Notes under the pieces: generated by a model
The model's input: the letters and a program-made list of their open reading frames with translations, nothing else
Database searches by the model: none
What the model was told of the DNA's origin: nothing
Program-made: the position numbers and the translations under genes
Shown: positions 1 through 12,399 of the stretch, in pieces
Position numbering within the stretch: the first letter of the stretch is position 1
Layout: every line of letters begins with the position of its first letter
Source of the DNA: Guyanagaster necrorhizus
Taxonomy: Eukaryota > Basidiomycota > Agaricomycetes > Agaricales > Physalacriaceae
DNA length: 64,000 nucleotides
Assembly (NCBI RefSeq): GCF_019112545.1
Contig: NW_025064901.1
Location: forward strand, 500,880-564,879
Direction of reading: 5' to 3'

Positions 1-2699
1 TTTGACCACCAATACTTCTGTAGGACCAGCTCTTTAGTCTTTCCAATCCTCAGATGTTCCACTGTCATATAGTCATGATATGTGGTGATAATCTCACCTT
101 AAAGGTGTTGATCTTGTGGAATATAGATTCACCCATCATATTGAATCAACTCTTTCTCTTTTGTCATTCTCCACTCATGGTTTAGTGATGGAGTCACTCA
201 CTGGTCTCACTTGCTGCTGTTCCATATTATGCTCTTAATACATTCATAAATCTTCTTCTCTGTCAGCATTATCATTGCCTAAAAATGTTCAGACTTTAAT
301 AATACTACTCTTTCATTGTCATCACTTCCTTGATTGTGATCAGCTTGCTGGCTGAGAAGATCTGCCTTCTTGTTGGTGGCTCCAGCCTTGTGATGAAGCA
401 TGTAACTATATTCAGAGAGTTCTATTACCCATCATGCTTGTTAGCAATTGAGTTTTTGAGGAAGACAGAAGTATCAAAGATTCTGATGATCAGTCTGAAT
501 TTTGAATACTTGAACTGTACTGATCAAGTAGTGTTGCTATTTCATAAGTGTAAGCATGATTGCCAAAAGTTTCTTGTCATAAATCTTGTAGTTCTGTTCT
601 GTGATAGTTAATGCCTTAGAAAGAAAGGCCACTGGTCACCATTTTCTGTCCTGCTTCTGCAAGAGTACTATGCTGATTGCTTTCTCACTGAAGTTGGCTT
701 CTACTCTAAATTTCCCTTTCTGCATTGGGATTGCTAAAATGATGTCATTAGCAAGTTATCATTTAAGGTCATTGAATGCAGTTTGCTGAGAATGTCTTCA
801 ACTCTATGCAGCATTGCCAGTTAACTGCATCATTGAATAGACAATATTGCTGTAATCTTGAATAAACTGGCAATAGAAGTTGGTGAATCCTAGAAAGAAC
901 TATAACTCTTTCTTCTTCATTGGTACTGGCTATTTAGTTACTCCTGCTACCTTTACTGGATTCATCTGAATGCTTTTCTTGCTGATGATTACTCTGAGAT
1001 ACTCTATTTCTAACATCTCAAATATGCACTTTTCTGCTTTAAGAAAGAGCTTGTGCTTTCTCATTAATTTGAGTATCTGTCAGATCAGTCATTGATGTTT
1101 TCTATAGTCCTTGGATATAATGAGAATATCATCCAGGTAGATTGTCACTTTACCAGTAGTGATGAGATTCTTGAATATATTATTCATCATTCACTGAAAG
1201 GTTGTGGAAGAATTAGTAAGTCCAAAGAATATGACTATTGGCTTGAATAATCTGTGGTTAGTCCAGAATGCTGCCTTCCATTCATCATCCTCTTTAATCC
1301 TCATATTGTTGTATTCCCATCTGACATTTAACTTGATGTAGTACCAGATACTATATAACTTATTCATAAGTTCCAAAATGAGTGAAAGGAGATAGCAATT
1401 CTTGATTGTCATCTTGTTAAGTTTGTGGTAGTTTTGAATGGGTTGAAGCTTTCCATCCTTCTTTTTAATAAAAAAGAAGAGAGAAGCCATTAGGGATTTG
1501 GAAGGTCAGATTCATCCACTGGAGAGGTTCTCATCCAGAAACTTGTCAAGTTCTTGTTGTTTCAGATTCCTAAGAGGGTATATCTTGCAATCCAGATTAG
1601 CATTTGTGTTTGGAATCAGTTCAATCATGTGATTCTATGGTTTTAAGTCTGGTAGCTTGTTGAAACTTTCCTTGCTGAATAGGTCCCAATAGTCTTGGAC
1701 TCATTTGGGTATCATCTCTTCAAATGTCTTTTTCCTCTTTTCTGTATTAGCCTTTGCAGCCAGATCATTGGTGTGGTGTATAGCTCAAATGTGCATCACT
1801 TGCTACATGTCCATGATAAGGATAGTCTCACTATCTTTCATTTCTTCATCCCATTTATTCTTGGAGTCTTCATCTGATAGTTCAAATAAAATCTTGTGGC
1901 ATTGGCACTGGGCAAAGGTGATTCAACCAGTCTTCCAGTTGACCAGCAGATTGTGTCAAATAAGCCAGTTATGATCCAAAAACACTTTTTTAGTGCTTAG
2001 ATCAGTGATAGCTAAGTCAATCCATTCTGAATGATCTCTGATGGTTAGTTGCAGTTCAACAAACTTTGTGATTGAGCTGGCTTGATTTTTGGTTCTATCA
2101 GCATTGTATACTAGAATAGGGGCAGCCATTGCTTGAGTAGGAAGTTTATGCTTATTGACAAAAGCTCAATTGATTGAGCTCTCTATACAGCCACTGTTGA
2201 TAAGGGCAGTGACCATGAATGTGATATGGGATGTGAGTATCTCAATCTGGACTTTAGTGATTAAGTTCTGTTCTGAGGTCTTTTGTTGCTGAATATACTT
2301 CTAAGGACCTCTGAGCTCATCAAGCTATTCCAAGGCTTAACACCTTTTGGCTTTTCTCATCTCTTTGATTATATTATCAATTACTTTCTCAGCTTAGATT
2401 TTGTGTACCTAATTTTTGAGTACTGTCTTTGCTTCTTCTTTTGTCTTTGCATCCTTGAGGACATGCTAAATCTATTTGGTGTTGAAGGGCTTGAGCCATC
2501 CAGTGAGGGTCACTCCTCCTGTTCAGCCTATAGATGTTTGAGTCTTTAGTGTTGGAAATTTGTTTAGTGGTCTTGTAGCAGCAGAATAGGGTATATTCAA
2601 ATGCACAGATAATTTAGGCATAGACATAACTACAGAAGTACTATTAGTCTGTCTAGCAGCTATTGGAGACATATTATCAAGTTCTTTGGCTAATCCAGT
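1..2699 (-). pseudogene. pol: Decayed family A pol (protease, RT, RNase H, integrase N-terminus)
   Basis: The longest surviving piece (1191-1490) reads FFFIKKKDGKLQPIQNYHKL, a Ty3-type RT fingers/palm stretch. The catalytic motif IYLDDILIISK is still readable near 1120-1145. RNase H lies near 300-880 and the integrase zinc-binding end at 1-230. The protease site near 2190-2215 reads ALINSGC, so the catalytic Asp of the expected DSG is changed to Asn by a G-to-A type change. Stops and small indels break the frame throughout. Homology to A-8 pol makes the assignment secure; no function is expected. Confidence 0.85.
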
Positions 2700-3960
2700 A
2701 GAATCACTCACTGGTCAGCTCTATCTTTTACTTCCTTCACCCTCATATTTTTGCTAAGTTTCTCAAGTCCATTGGCTTTCTTCTGTAACTCAGCAATCTG
2801 TGCTCTGATGTCTTCTTGGGTTCTCTTTTTCTCCAGGCAGTCCTATGATAGATGATTCTTTTGTCTGCAATTAAAACACTTGCTCTTTTTCTTGAGCTGA
2901 TCTATATCTATTGGTTTACTGCTTCTGATGTATGTCATGCTAGTGTCTGTCTTCTGTTTTTTATATGTGGGAGTGCTGGAGGATGAGATGCTGGTCTTAG
3001 TAGTGCTGGTCTGATTGCTGAGTTTTATGTTCAGCAGTTGATAGAGTTTATAATTGCTCTAAAGATTTATCTGTTTTGTCTTCTGCCACTGTCATTCTTT
3101 GTATATCTCAGTGATCCACTTCTTCCATGCATTATATTCTAATATCTGAGATCATCTTGATATAGGAGGGGAGTGCTTCACACTTGAGCATTTCCATCAT
3201 CCTACCATCATCAGCAACATTGTCCTATATTCTGGCAAGCTTGCTGAGTCATTCCAGTTTATCAAAATATTCAGTGGCCAGCTTATCTTCCATCTTATAC
3301 TCTCTCATCTTGCTCTTATATACCTCTTGCATAGCTGAATCAGTGAATTTGTTATAAAGAAGTTATTTGAATACTGGCTAGGACAGTAGTCAGTGGTGCT
3401 GCCTGATCATTGAAAAGAGGCTAAGGGAAAGCAAGGTCTACCAGACTTTGGCTTTGTCTTTTAGGTAGATGGAGGTGAAAGAGACTCAATAAATGTTGAA
3501 GGAGAAATAGACAGAGTAAACTTTAAAGTATTGTTTGCAGTTGATAAGAAAGCAATCAATGTCATCTGATGTGCTTTTAAATAGTTGAGGCTTGTAAAAA
3601 AAGTTAGGTCAATAGTTGATGATGGCAGCATCAGCTGGTAGTCTCTATTGAGTTGAGGTACTTGTTGAATGGCAGTTATTGCCATTTGGCTGATAGGCTG
3701 GAAAATGAATGAAGTGAGTTATCATCTGCAATCAGACTATTTAGAGATGGTGCTTCTTTTCACATGATAACTCTATTTTATACTATAAAGCTGAGCTTTA
3801 CTGCTTCTAGGTCATCTGCTTCAGAAGCCTTTCCACTGAGTCTGGCCTCATCTGGTGGCAGTTGTCTCTCAAAGAGCTAGCTCCCTCTGCTGATCCAAGG
3901 GTTTGGGAACCTGGTGGTTCAGCTTGTCAGCTGGAGTTGGAATCAGTTAAGCTGGCAGGT
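2700..3960 (-). pseudogene. gag: Decayed family A gag
   Basis: Minus-strand capsid/nucleocapsid remnant. A CCHC knuckle beginning KCFNCRQKNH is readable around 2820-2885 and aligns to the knuckle of A-8 gag (62300-62350). The piece at 3461-3685 corresponds to the conserved capsid N-terminal part of A-8. The sequence at the gag/pol boundary, CAGTGAGTGATTC on the sense strand (about 2690-2702), is shared with other family A copies. The frame is broken by many stops. Confidence 0.75.
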
Positions 3961-6008
3961 GGAGCTTTAGATTAAAGAGGTTGCATATATATACCATGTT
4001 TCAGTACTTTAGATAGAGAGTGCTATGTATATGACTCATTTCAGTGCCACTGAGAGGGTTCATAGCATAGGCTTGATCTTGTACTTAAACTTGTATGCTG
4101 GGAGTTTTCCCAGTTGGTCTTTGGGGTGGGTCCTGTTATAAATAAAAACTGCTTGTTCAGTTGCAGCATATTATAAAATGTCCCTTTTTTCAATGTTGTC
4201 TGTAGCTGTATACTTCTGTCCTAGAGATGATATTAACCAGCTAATGTTCCTCCACAAAACTGCTGTTCCTTTTTGATACAGCCTTAAATATTCTCTCTTC
4301 TGTTCTCATTGTATTTCCTCCTCCAATGCTTCTTTATCAGTTTTTTCTCTGGTGTATTCCATAAATTGTCCCTATTTAAGAGAAACATCCTGTTCTCTCT
4401 TTTTGTCCTCTTTCTCACTGTCCTCAGCAGGGAAGCTGTTAGGCTGATCATAGATGGACAGAGCATGTGGTCTGATTGTTGCAGGAGAGCTGACTCTTGT
4501 CTCTATTGCTGGGTCCTACAATGTTAGAGTCAGTCCTAGGAGGAGACTGCTCAAGGGGTCAGTTGGTACCAATTTCAATATCTCCTCAGTAGCTATCTTA
4601 TGCTCTCTGTTCCTCCAGTTCATGGTGATACTAGTGGAAGTTTCAATAGAACAGAGGGTTAAGGAATAATCTCACAACTCTTCCTCTAAGAAATTGTCAG
4701 AGGCTGTAGTCAGAGACATAGGCATTGAGAGAGACTTGAAGTCTGTAGGCATTGAGTATAGATTCAGAATAAGAGAGAATAGTATCTGTGTCTGTAATGC
4801 TGGGAGATCTGAGAGAAGAAGGATAAGTATTTCTCCAAGTAGCTTCATTAGAAGTGATGGCCTCTGCAGATCTAGTCTAAAGGTCTGTTTCTGCTGGTGT
4901 ACTAGACTCTTGAAAAGGAAAGCCTGAGGTTTTAGTTCAGAGGCTGTGCCAGATCAGAGATACAGATCCTCACATAGTAGCCTTGAACTTGTGCTGTCAT
5001 TGGCAGTACTGGCAGTTGTACTGAGCCTCCTCATACTTGTTTTGAGCCTGGGCTGCCATGTACTTGACAATGTCTCAGGCTCATTCTTCTGCTTTTTGTC
5101 TTGCCCACTCAGCATAAGTGGTGGCTGAGTAGTCTTTAGGTTGTATGTGCTCAATGTCTCTTCAGGCATTGTCATTGATATTGTTATTTTATGTGTCTCT
5201 GTCAGGGCTATATTGAGCATGGAGTCTTCTATCCAAGTTGACTCAGGCATAAAGACTTGTTCCCCTCCTTTCTAGTGGATCCTCATTATTTGACCAGAGA
5301 TTGGTGGCCTCATAACTACCATAGTCAGTGTGGACAGAGAGAGCCAGACTCTCTTCTGAAGTTGTATAGAGAGAGTTGTGGCTGGAGTCTGAAGATGTGT
5401 GTCAGGGGTCTAGAGCCATCTCAGTGGCATCAAGGGAGTCTCTGGCATGGTTTTCAATTCTATGCTCAGATGGAGTGGTGGAAGGATTGGAAGACAGCCT
5501 ATCATTAAAAAAGTTGTCAGGAAGGTTCTCATTCTTATGGTTAGAGATAGGCAAGAAGTGTGTTAGTACTTATGGATTCCTGAATTCTGTATGCTGATTG
5601 TGATGGTTTCTGTTGTTAGATCTGAGAGGTTGAAGAGGATATTAGTGTCTTTCTTCCTCTGTATTGCATCTTGAATTTGAGCTACCAGGCTGGACTTTAG
5701 GTAGAGTTCTAAAGACAGACTGAAAGGATGTTTGGGCAGAGATAGAGATGTTGTAAAAGGAAAGGTTGAGCATGACATTGCATAGAATCTGTTGTACTTG
5801 CTGGAAAGCTTAATAGTGTCTGACTATTCAAGTGGTTACTAATTGTCATCCTTGACAAAGTTAAATGATCATGAGTAAACCTAGAAGTGTTTCAATAATA
5901 GAAGCTAAAAATTTAAAGAAATCATCAGTGAGATCAGAGGTTGATATGTTTGATGATAGCATTCAGTTTTCTTCATGCTATTATTATGCATAAGAAAAAG
6001 GAAGTATA
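3961..6008 (-). other. Family A leader with decayed coding-like sequence
   Basis: About 2 kb between the primer binding site and conserved gag. It is not plain untranslated sequence: the minus-strand translation around 4980-5090 reads YMAAQAQNKYEEAQYNCQYC, and the same stretch, with substitutions, appears in plus-strand copy A-5 near 34650-34730. Acidic stretches also match the other leaders. This suggests an extended gag N-terminal region or a separate upstream ORF. No intact frame remains. Confidence 0.5.
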
Positions 6009-6021
6009 AGCTTCAAGCTAA
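6009..6021 (-). promoter_or_regulatory. Self-primer binding site of A-1
   Basis: On the minus strand, one base after the LTR end, the sequence is TTAGCTTGAAGCT. This is the reverse complement of AGCTTCAAGCTAA, which in family A LTRs lies about 30 bp downstream of a TATA box, where transcription should start. It therefore fits self-priming rather than a tRNA primer site. Confidence 0.65.
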
Positions 6022-6022
6022 T

Positions 6023-6458
6023 TGTTAAGTCCAAGTTGCATATGATCTAAACACATAATAAACTGATACTGTATTGAGTTCATACAGTCACATCAGAGTT
6101 TACTATTTGTGCTTATTGATCAGATGCTTCAAGATCAAGAAACAGTCAGCTCAAGATGAAGTAATAGAAGAATAAACTTTAGTTCAAAGCTGGAGATATA
6201 CAGTGAGAGCTATGCTACTTATATACTATTCAAGTCTGAGTTAAATATATCTCTACTAATTGTGAGTTTCTACATTATAATGCTTTTTGTCCTTGAGTAT
6301 TGTTACTACCTATAAAAGAGTATTATCTATTGTTGAGAGTTGTTGTCACATCAGAGGACAATGGCAGACTTGGCTTATTATAGTGACTAAGCCTATCTTA
6401 TAGTCCTAAGCACTGCTCTAGATGCTCTGACTAAGCATAAATAGGAGTTATCTCCTTG
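6023..6458 (-). repeat. Family A 5' LTR, truncated (A-1)
   Basis: Begins with tgttaag on the plus strand (the 3' end of the sense LTR) and aligns with the A-6 LTRs through the TATA/self-primer region. It stops about 30 bp short of the expected terminal ...taaca and runs straight into gag sequence of another family A copy at about 6458, so no target duplication can be read on this side. Confidence 0.8.
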
Positions 6459-8382
6459 ATTTTTATGTCCTTGTTATTTTCTTTCATGGTGTCTGCTTCT
6501 TTTTGCAACTCAGAAATCTGTGCTCATATCTCTTCATGAGTCCACTTTTTCTTCAGGCAGTTCTTAGATTAGTGTCCTTTCTCTCCACAATTAAACACTT
6601 CCTCTCTTTCTTCATTCAGTCTATATTCATGGGTTTTTCCTGCTTAGTATACATGGTCTCAGTCAAGGTCTTCTTCTTACTGTGATCTGCTCATTGATCT
6701 GTCCTTTAGTTAGCCTTGAATGTCTTTACTCAGAGACTCCTAACTGCTCTTGTTATTTGTCTGATGCATCAAACTGGCCACCTTCTGTTATTGCTATTTT
6801 CAGTTTATTATCATGATTCACTTCTTCTAGGCCTTATACTCTCTTGGCATATTGAGGCCAATATCTGAGATCATTTTTATATAAGAGGATGGAATCCCAC
6901 ACTTGAGAGTCTCAACCATGTGACTGATCTTCTCTATGTTGCATTGGAGATGAGCAAGGCAAGCCAGATATTCCAACTCATAGAAGTACTTATTGGCAGT
7001 TTTGTTGCTTATATGTAGTTCATACATTTTCACTCTATGTATATCTTAGATGGTCAGATCAGTGAACTTGTCATATATGGTCTGCTTGAAGTCCTTTCAG
7101 GATGGCAGTCAATAGTGCCTTCTGGTTTTGGAGTAGAGATCTATGAGGGTCATGATTCACTATTCCTTCATCTTATTCTCAAAATAAGAGGCAACAAAGA
7201 TGATATGATAGGTGTCAGCAGTTAGATAGATGGCATGGACCTGAAAATATATCTCACAGTCCATAAGAAATTGATCAATGTTATTGGATACTCCTTTGAA
7301 AAGGCAGGGCTTCTTCCTCATGAGCTCTAGCTTGCACTAAATAAGGGAGTGCAGAGAGTGGTTATCAGTAACTGGGCTTTCTGTCTCTAGCTCTCATTTC
7401 TTTTTGATCCTTTCATTGATGATCTCAAAGTTTTTGGCTTTGAGGTGAATTCAGATTCATTGGCTAGCAGTTGTTTGACAAGTAATCAACCCCTATAGCC
7501 TTTCAGTCATGGGTATCATGAGAGAGCCACTGATTTGGCTTGCAGGAACTATCTTTGTGAGAGTGTGTGGGTCATAGAGTAAATTGATGATGCTATATAG
7601 ACAGCTCATTTTAGCAGAGTCAGGAGTGTGTTCAGCATAGGTCAGAGTTTATACTATAGATGATATAGTGGTATTTTCTTCATAGGATCTTCAGAGTATG
7701 CTTTGTTGAACAAGTAGATTACTTGCTCAGTAGCACTATACTGTAAAATGTCAACTTTCTCTTGATCATCAGATATTAAATACTTTTTTCTCAGAGGGGT
7801 TACTCTCCAGACAATGTCCTGTATAATCTCTGCTACTTATTCCTGGAATGTCTTGTTAAATTCTTCCTGGTGCTTCTAGTCTATCTCCTCTCAAACTCAT
7901 TTCTCATTCTATTCTTTGTTCTCTTCTTTCTCTTAGGCTGTGAGTGAGATGAATATTGATAGAACTCCCAGTGCTTTCACTATCACTAAAGAATCACTCT
8001 GGTCAGCTGAACTCAGATCAAGCAGAAGACTGGACTTGAGGTTGAGAGAGTCTTGCAATAGGCTAATCAGGTTCCTCTCAAGGTTCTTCTGTTTTCTTCT
8101 CCACATGTTCATGATATTGGTAGATGAGATAGAAGAATTCTTGATTTCTGAGAAGTCTGAAGTTTGTGGTCCTGAGAGTCCTTCAGATCACTTTGTTGTT
8201 GATTCCATAGTGGGCAGGTTTGAGACATCAGAGGACATCAGAGATAGAGGAGATAAATAGGTTAAAAATTTTATCTCCCTTACTAAGTTCATGGAAAGAG
8301 TAGGTGGAGCCTTAGGATGAAATGCTATAATCTTATATAACTTCATAGTCTCATCAGCTGATGCTGTCACTGTTAAGATCAA
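6459..8382 (-). pseudogene. gag: Family A gag and leader fragment, copy A-2
   Basis: Starts abruptly at the C-terminal end of gag, next to the truncated A-1 LTR. A CCHC knuckle remnant lies near 6535-6605. The longest minus-strand piece (6827-7033) aligns to the A-8 capsid segment containing ELERLAKLAGIREDVVNDGR. From about 7400 to 8382 it is family A leader. It ends where the LTR of B-3 begins, so B-3 inserted into or recombined with it. No pol is present. Confidence 0.75.
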
Positions 8383-8878
8383 TGTTAGGAATGTGCCAAT
8401 TGATTGAGCTTGAGTACATGCATAAAGACCAGTAGAGTGCATGGACATCAACAAAGCTATTAGTAATATCACCCTTGAATCAAGGCCCAAGGATTAGGAT
8501 TGATAGAGCAGAGTTCCATCAGAAAAGTGAAGAGAAATATCCTTCAGAGTGGAATCTGATGGATGAGATAAAGAAGCTGAAATAAGCATGAAGTGTAGAT
8601 AGCTATCCAAGTTGATATTCAAACTGAGTAATTACAATGATAGTATATGGTTTATATACTATTGGTAATTAATTCTGAGTTAGAGTCCATTGGATTCTAG
8701 TGTCAGCTTGTTTGCTACTATATTTGAAGTCTAGATACTAGAATGTGAAATATAGATATGAAATGATAATGGTAAAATGAAATTGATAGGTAATGGAAAG
8801 TGGCAGAGTCTAGTGAAGCTTGGGATTGAATTTATTGTTGGTCAAGGTAATGCAGAGGCCAGCAGCATATATGTAACA
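8383..8878 (-). repeat. Family B 3' LTR (copy B-3)
   Basis: Runs from tgttagg to gtaaca and aligns with the other family B LTRs, including the segment with TATA box and self-primer. The bases just right of it (atatcccctcatta) match the polypurine tract position of B-1 and B-2, which makes this the 3' LTR of a minus-strand element. The other LTR is missing, so the flanking atcaa on the left cannot be confirmed as a target duplication. Confidence 0.85.
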
Positions 8879-9019
8879 ATATCCCCTCATTAACATTCTT
8901 GTCCTCAAGAGTGCAGATCCTGATGCCTGATAGAAAGACACATAGTGAAAAAAAATTTTATCTTATAAGAGTTTTGTCTTTCAGATTTCAACCATTATCC
9001 TCTTCAGCTTGCAACAATA

Positions 9020-10205
9020 TCAACTCTTGTCATCCATTGTCATTCAAAAACTCCTGATCCTTTGATGTGAGAATCCACCTCTGATAGCCTTCAAGAGGCC
9101 AAGGAATTATTTCATTTGGAGTGTCAAACTGCAGAGGATAAATATGCAGAGGCCATAGAGGTTCATTTGGAATAGAAGAGAGAGTAAGAGAGAGAGGAGA
9201 AGGCCCAGATGGACCATATGATCTAAAAAGCATAGAAAAGGGAGTAGAAGAAGGAATTGGAAAGAAAGAGGAAAGAGGTCTGGCAGGCAGCAGAGAAGCA
9301 GATGAAAGAGATGGAGGAGGCTGCAAAGGAGATGGCTTGAAAGAAAGCCATGGAGAGAAAGGCTACAGAGGCTGCAGTGAGGGCAGCAGCTGCATTGGAG
9401 ATGCAGCAGGAGGAGTTGGTGATAAAGGGCAGATTGCAGATGACCTCCATAGAGGCTATCAATTATAGACTGTGTCAAATTCTAGTGGCTCAGTTCAGCT
9501 CTGGACTCAGCCTTTATTTCAAAAAAGTGACTGGTTATACATTTCTGGAGTCTGATGATGAGCAAGACAAGGGAACTGAGGGAGATGATAAATTAGAAGA
9601 GTTGGAGAGAAGGTTGCAAGGCCAGCAGAGAGTGAAGAGAAGTTGAGTAGTGAAAGTAAGTGTCTTATTGTTTCTAATTGGTTTTAACTTAGTTTCATTT
9701 TTAAGAAGTTGCATGTGCTGTTGTCAAGATGGCACACACTACTATATGCATCTAGCAACTAAAGGCATTAGTCATAGATGGACTTGTGCCTGTTGTAAGG
9801 TCAAGAAAACCACTTGTTTGTTTAACAAAGAGATCATTGCAAATGAAATGATTAGTGGTGTGGAGATCTCTGCCAGCCTCCATGAACTTTCAAAATTAAT
9901 ATGCAAGTTGATATATCACATGAACAAGTTAACAGATGAGATAGTGGATGTCCATAGTACTGTGGTGGATCTTTATAATGATTATAGATCAGATGATATA
10001 TTATCTCCTTTGGAGTTGTTTTTTGAAGTCTGAGTTAGAGATGTGAAGAGAGGCTTATCTGATCTTTAAGAATGAAAAGGATTAGGAGATGAAGGACTTG
10101 CAGGCAGTGATGTTGAAAAGGCTGAATGAAGATATAAAGGAGTTGAGAAAGTGAAGGAAAGGCTCAAGTTTTAGTGTAGATTCATTAGATGCTAGATCTT
10201 TGTGA
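9020..10205 (+). pseudogene. Antisense gene of family B, copy in B-3 (six-cysteine cluster protein)
   Basis: Plus-strand gene lying between the 3' LTR and the convergent pol. Exon 1 (from about 9020; start unclear) encodes an acidic, Glu/Arg/Ala-rich, probably coiled-coil segment. The intron starts with gtaagt at 9656 and is 49 bp in the other copies; here the acceptor seems shifted or damaged (9704/9705). Exon 2 gives CMCCCQDGTHY and then TCACCKVKKTTC, i.e. C-x2-C-x6-(C changed to Y) and C-x2-C-x6-C, followed by a helical, acidic tail. A segment before the intron is missing compared with B-1 and B-2. The function is not recognised; the cysteine spacing recalls the fungal Zn(II)2Cys6 cluster, with a slightly longer linker. 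Confidence 0.6.
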
Positions 10206-10329
10206 TTATAAAAAAAAAATTCTTATAATATGAAATATATATAAAAAGTGTCAGATTGGTGGTGGATAAAAATGTAAATACAAGATTTGACTTTGAAAAT
10301 TGTAAAAAGGGTGATTAAAATAGTAATCA

Positions 10330-10816
10330 GTGGTTGAAATTGAAATAGTAAGAGTGAGCACTGATGGTTTTCAGAGTAGTGTTATATCAAGAAGAGAATG
10401 TTTGGATGACTTTGAATAAAGGTTTTGATTTGCCTGAGTATCAATAGTAAAATTCTTCAATGAACTCATCAGTGGAAAACTCAGAGGCTAGTAACCAAGC
10501 AAATTTTTCATTGGTACCTTTGTAGTCTGGCCACTGGATCTTATATAGTAGTAGGCAGCAGAACCAGCAGTCCAGCTTAGAGTTGAGGATTTGGGTTATT
10601 TTGAAATGTTCTTCTCTGTCAACTTTGACTGGAGATGGTAGGAGTTAGATTCAATTAGGAATGGTGTTTTCTTCTATGAGTTCTAATTGTGACATATAGA
10701 AGACTGAGTGAATAGACCAGAGATCTGACAGAAGCCTTAGGGTGAAGGAGTGGGAATCAGGTTGGACTATGATTTTAAAAGGACCAAAGTATTTCACAGA
10801 AAATTTTCTAGTCAGA
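10330..10816 (-). pseudogene. pol: Family B pol C-terminal fragment (integrase tail and chromodomain)
   Basis: The minus-strand piece containing LTRKFSVKYFGPFKI is the integrase GPF/GPY-type C-terminal motif and is followed by the family B chromodomain-like region. Homology to B-1 (26330-26760) stops at about 10816. All of gag, protease, RT, RNase H and the integrase core of B-3 are absent. Confidence 0.75.
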
Positions 10817-10988
10817 TATGTTAGGCTTCCACTAACACTCATAAATCTCTAGCACCACTTCTGCCAGGGTCTGATTCTAGATGCTGAGTCTTAGTCTGGT
10901 TTTGATATAAAAGTATAATGAGGATGATGAAATAAGCTATAAGAATTTTGTGAAGGAGGATGAAGAGTTATAGCTAGTAGATATAGTC
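10817..10988. other. Unassigned sequence between B-3 and C-1
   Basis: About 170 bp that I could not match to families A, B, C or X. It ends in tagtc, directly before the C-1 LTR, which would be the left half of the C-1 target duplication. No gene is visible. It may be a scrap of older sequence into which C-1 inserted. Confidence 0.3.
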
Positions 10989-11448
10989 TGTCATTGTGGC
11001 AAGAGTATTCACATTAGATAGTTAGAGAGTTTAGCAGGTGTATTAAACCTTAGCTCAAGACTGGAGTGTATCAGTATATACTACTGCCTTATATACTGTC
11101 TAAAAAATCCTATACCCTACAGATGACTATTGTCTGCTTTTCATGCCCTCTGCTTATTGTCTGAGATAACAATGACTGTACTCTTACATTTGTTTGTTAT
11201 TATCTTTCTGCTGTGCCATCACTATGATGAGTTTCTCATATGCTACAGTTTCTGTTGTGTTCAAGATGTGAAATGGTGATAGTTACCACATTATTTCTTC
11301 TCATCTTATTGTGCATCAATAAATAAGATGTAGTCATAGTGTCATTATATCTTCATCATCTTTTGTAAAGTTAGTCTGGGGTTGGAATTGATAAGCATCT
11401 GCTTACTAAGTATTAGCAGATCATGATTTAGAGGCAAAAATCATGACA
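10989..11448 (-). repeat. Family C 3' LTR
   Basis: Bounded by TGTCAT...ATGACA inverted ends on the plus strand. A polypurine tract (sense CTTAAAGAGAGAGTAA) lies immediately right of it, which makes it the 3' LTR of a minus-strand element. On the sense strand it holds a TATA-like GTATATAAGG followed by TCTTGAGCTAAGG, the same arrangement as the family A TATA/self-primer, so C and A are distant relatives. Confidence 0.7.
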
Positions 11449-12399
11449 TTACTCTCTCTTTAAGGCAATCATTCTTGATTGCTCAGAGCAGCTCAGAAAA
11501 AAGAGATCATGCTTCATCTTTGCCATCAATTTCAGTGGAAACATTATTAATGTGGTCAAGAAAATGAGGTTGATCAACAAAGATTTCAGCAGCTAAGTCA
11601 TCTTTCTCTCACTATATAAATAGCTTTTTGCATTCAAAGGGAGTTCAGTCTTTTCTGAAAGGCAATTATTGCATATAGATATAGTCTGACTTGTTAAACA
11701 TTGATTGATCCAATAGAGCAAGGTTGATAGCTGTCAGAGAATTTTGGCATGCCCAATATTTGGCAATGAGAGTCTTTGCATGTGGAAGATCTTTTTCTGC
11801 ATACTACTGGTTTTTCTCATTGCCATACTTCTTGAAATAAACTAAAAACCACTGTTTCCTGTATCAAATCTTATCATCAAAAATAGCATTAATTTTATAT
11901 TTATCTTCATCATCAACTACCACAGGTTTAGATAGTGGTGATTTCTGCTGATTAGAGAATTCAGCTGGTTGGAATGGTTTGAGCAAGGCTTCATTGAAGA
12001 CTGGATGGATTTTTTCAGTCTTTGAAATAGACAATTCATATGCCTCATCATCTATTTTCTTTGTGATCTTAAAAGGCTCTCTATATTTGTTATTCAGCTT
12101 TTTCATGGTCCTATCTGTCTTTAGGTTTTTTAGATCTAGCATGACTTGATCTCTTGGTTGATACTCTTTTTCTGATGCTCTTTTCTTGTTATATATTTTT
12201 TTTATTGAGTCTGCTGCTTTTAGAAGTGCTTATTCTATCTTATTATGAATCTTTTCTATTTTAGTAGCAAAATCTTTTGCTTGAAGTACTTGACTGTCTC
12301 TTTGTGAGGGGTTCATTCCAGTGTTAGAGTATACACCAGTGTTTACAAAGAATAGGCTAAAGCCTGTGGCAGAGTTTTCTTGGTTGTTATAAGTGAATC

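Larger units (their letters stand above)
1..6458 (-). mobile_element. Family A Ty3/Gypsy element, copy A-1 (cut by the window edge)
   Basis: Minus-strand retrotransposon running collinearly with the younger copy A-8: window base 1 matches about base 59501 and the alignment holds at a nearly constant offset through gag. Reading on the minus strand the order is 5' LTR (6023-6458, truncated), self-primer binding site, leader, gag, protease, RT, RNase H and the start of integrase, which leaves the window on the left. There is practically no CpG, and most reading frames are closed by TGA/TAG/TAA, so this is a dead, old copy. Integrase core, chromodomain and 3' LTR lie outside the window. Confidence 0.9.

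Noticed and set aside
9107..9478. Long Leu/Ser-rich minus-strand frames opposite the antisense gene (also 24870-25328 and 37426-37791)
   Set aside because: Mirror frames of a purine-rich coding strand; the plus-strand frame is the one conserved with an in-frame intron and cysteine spacing.
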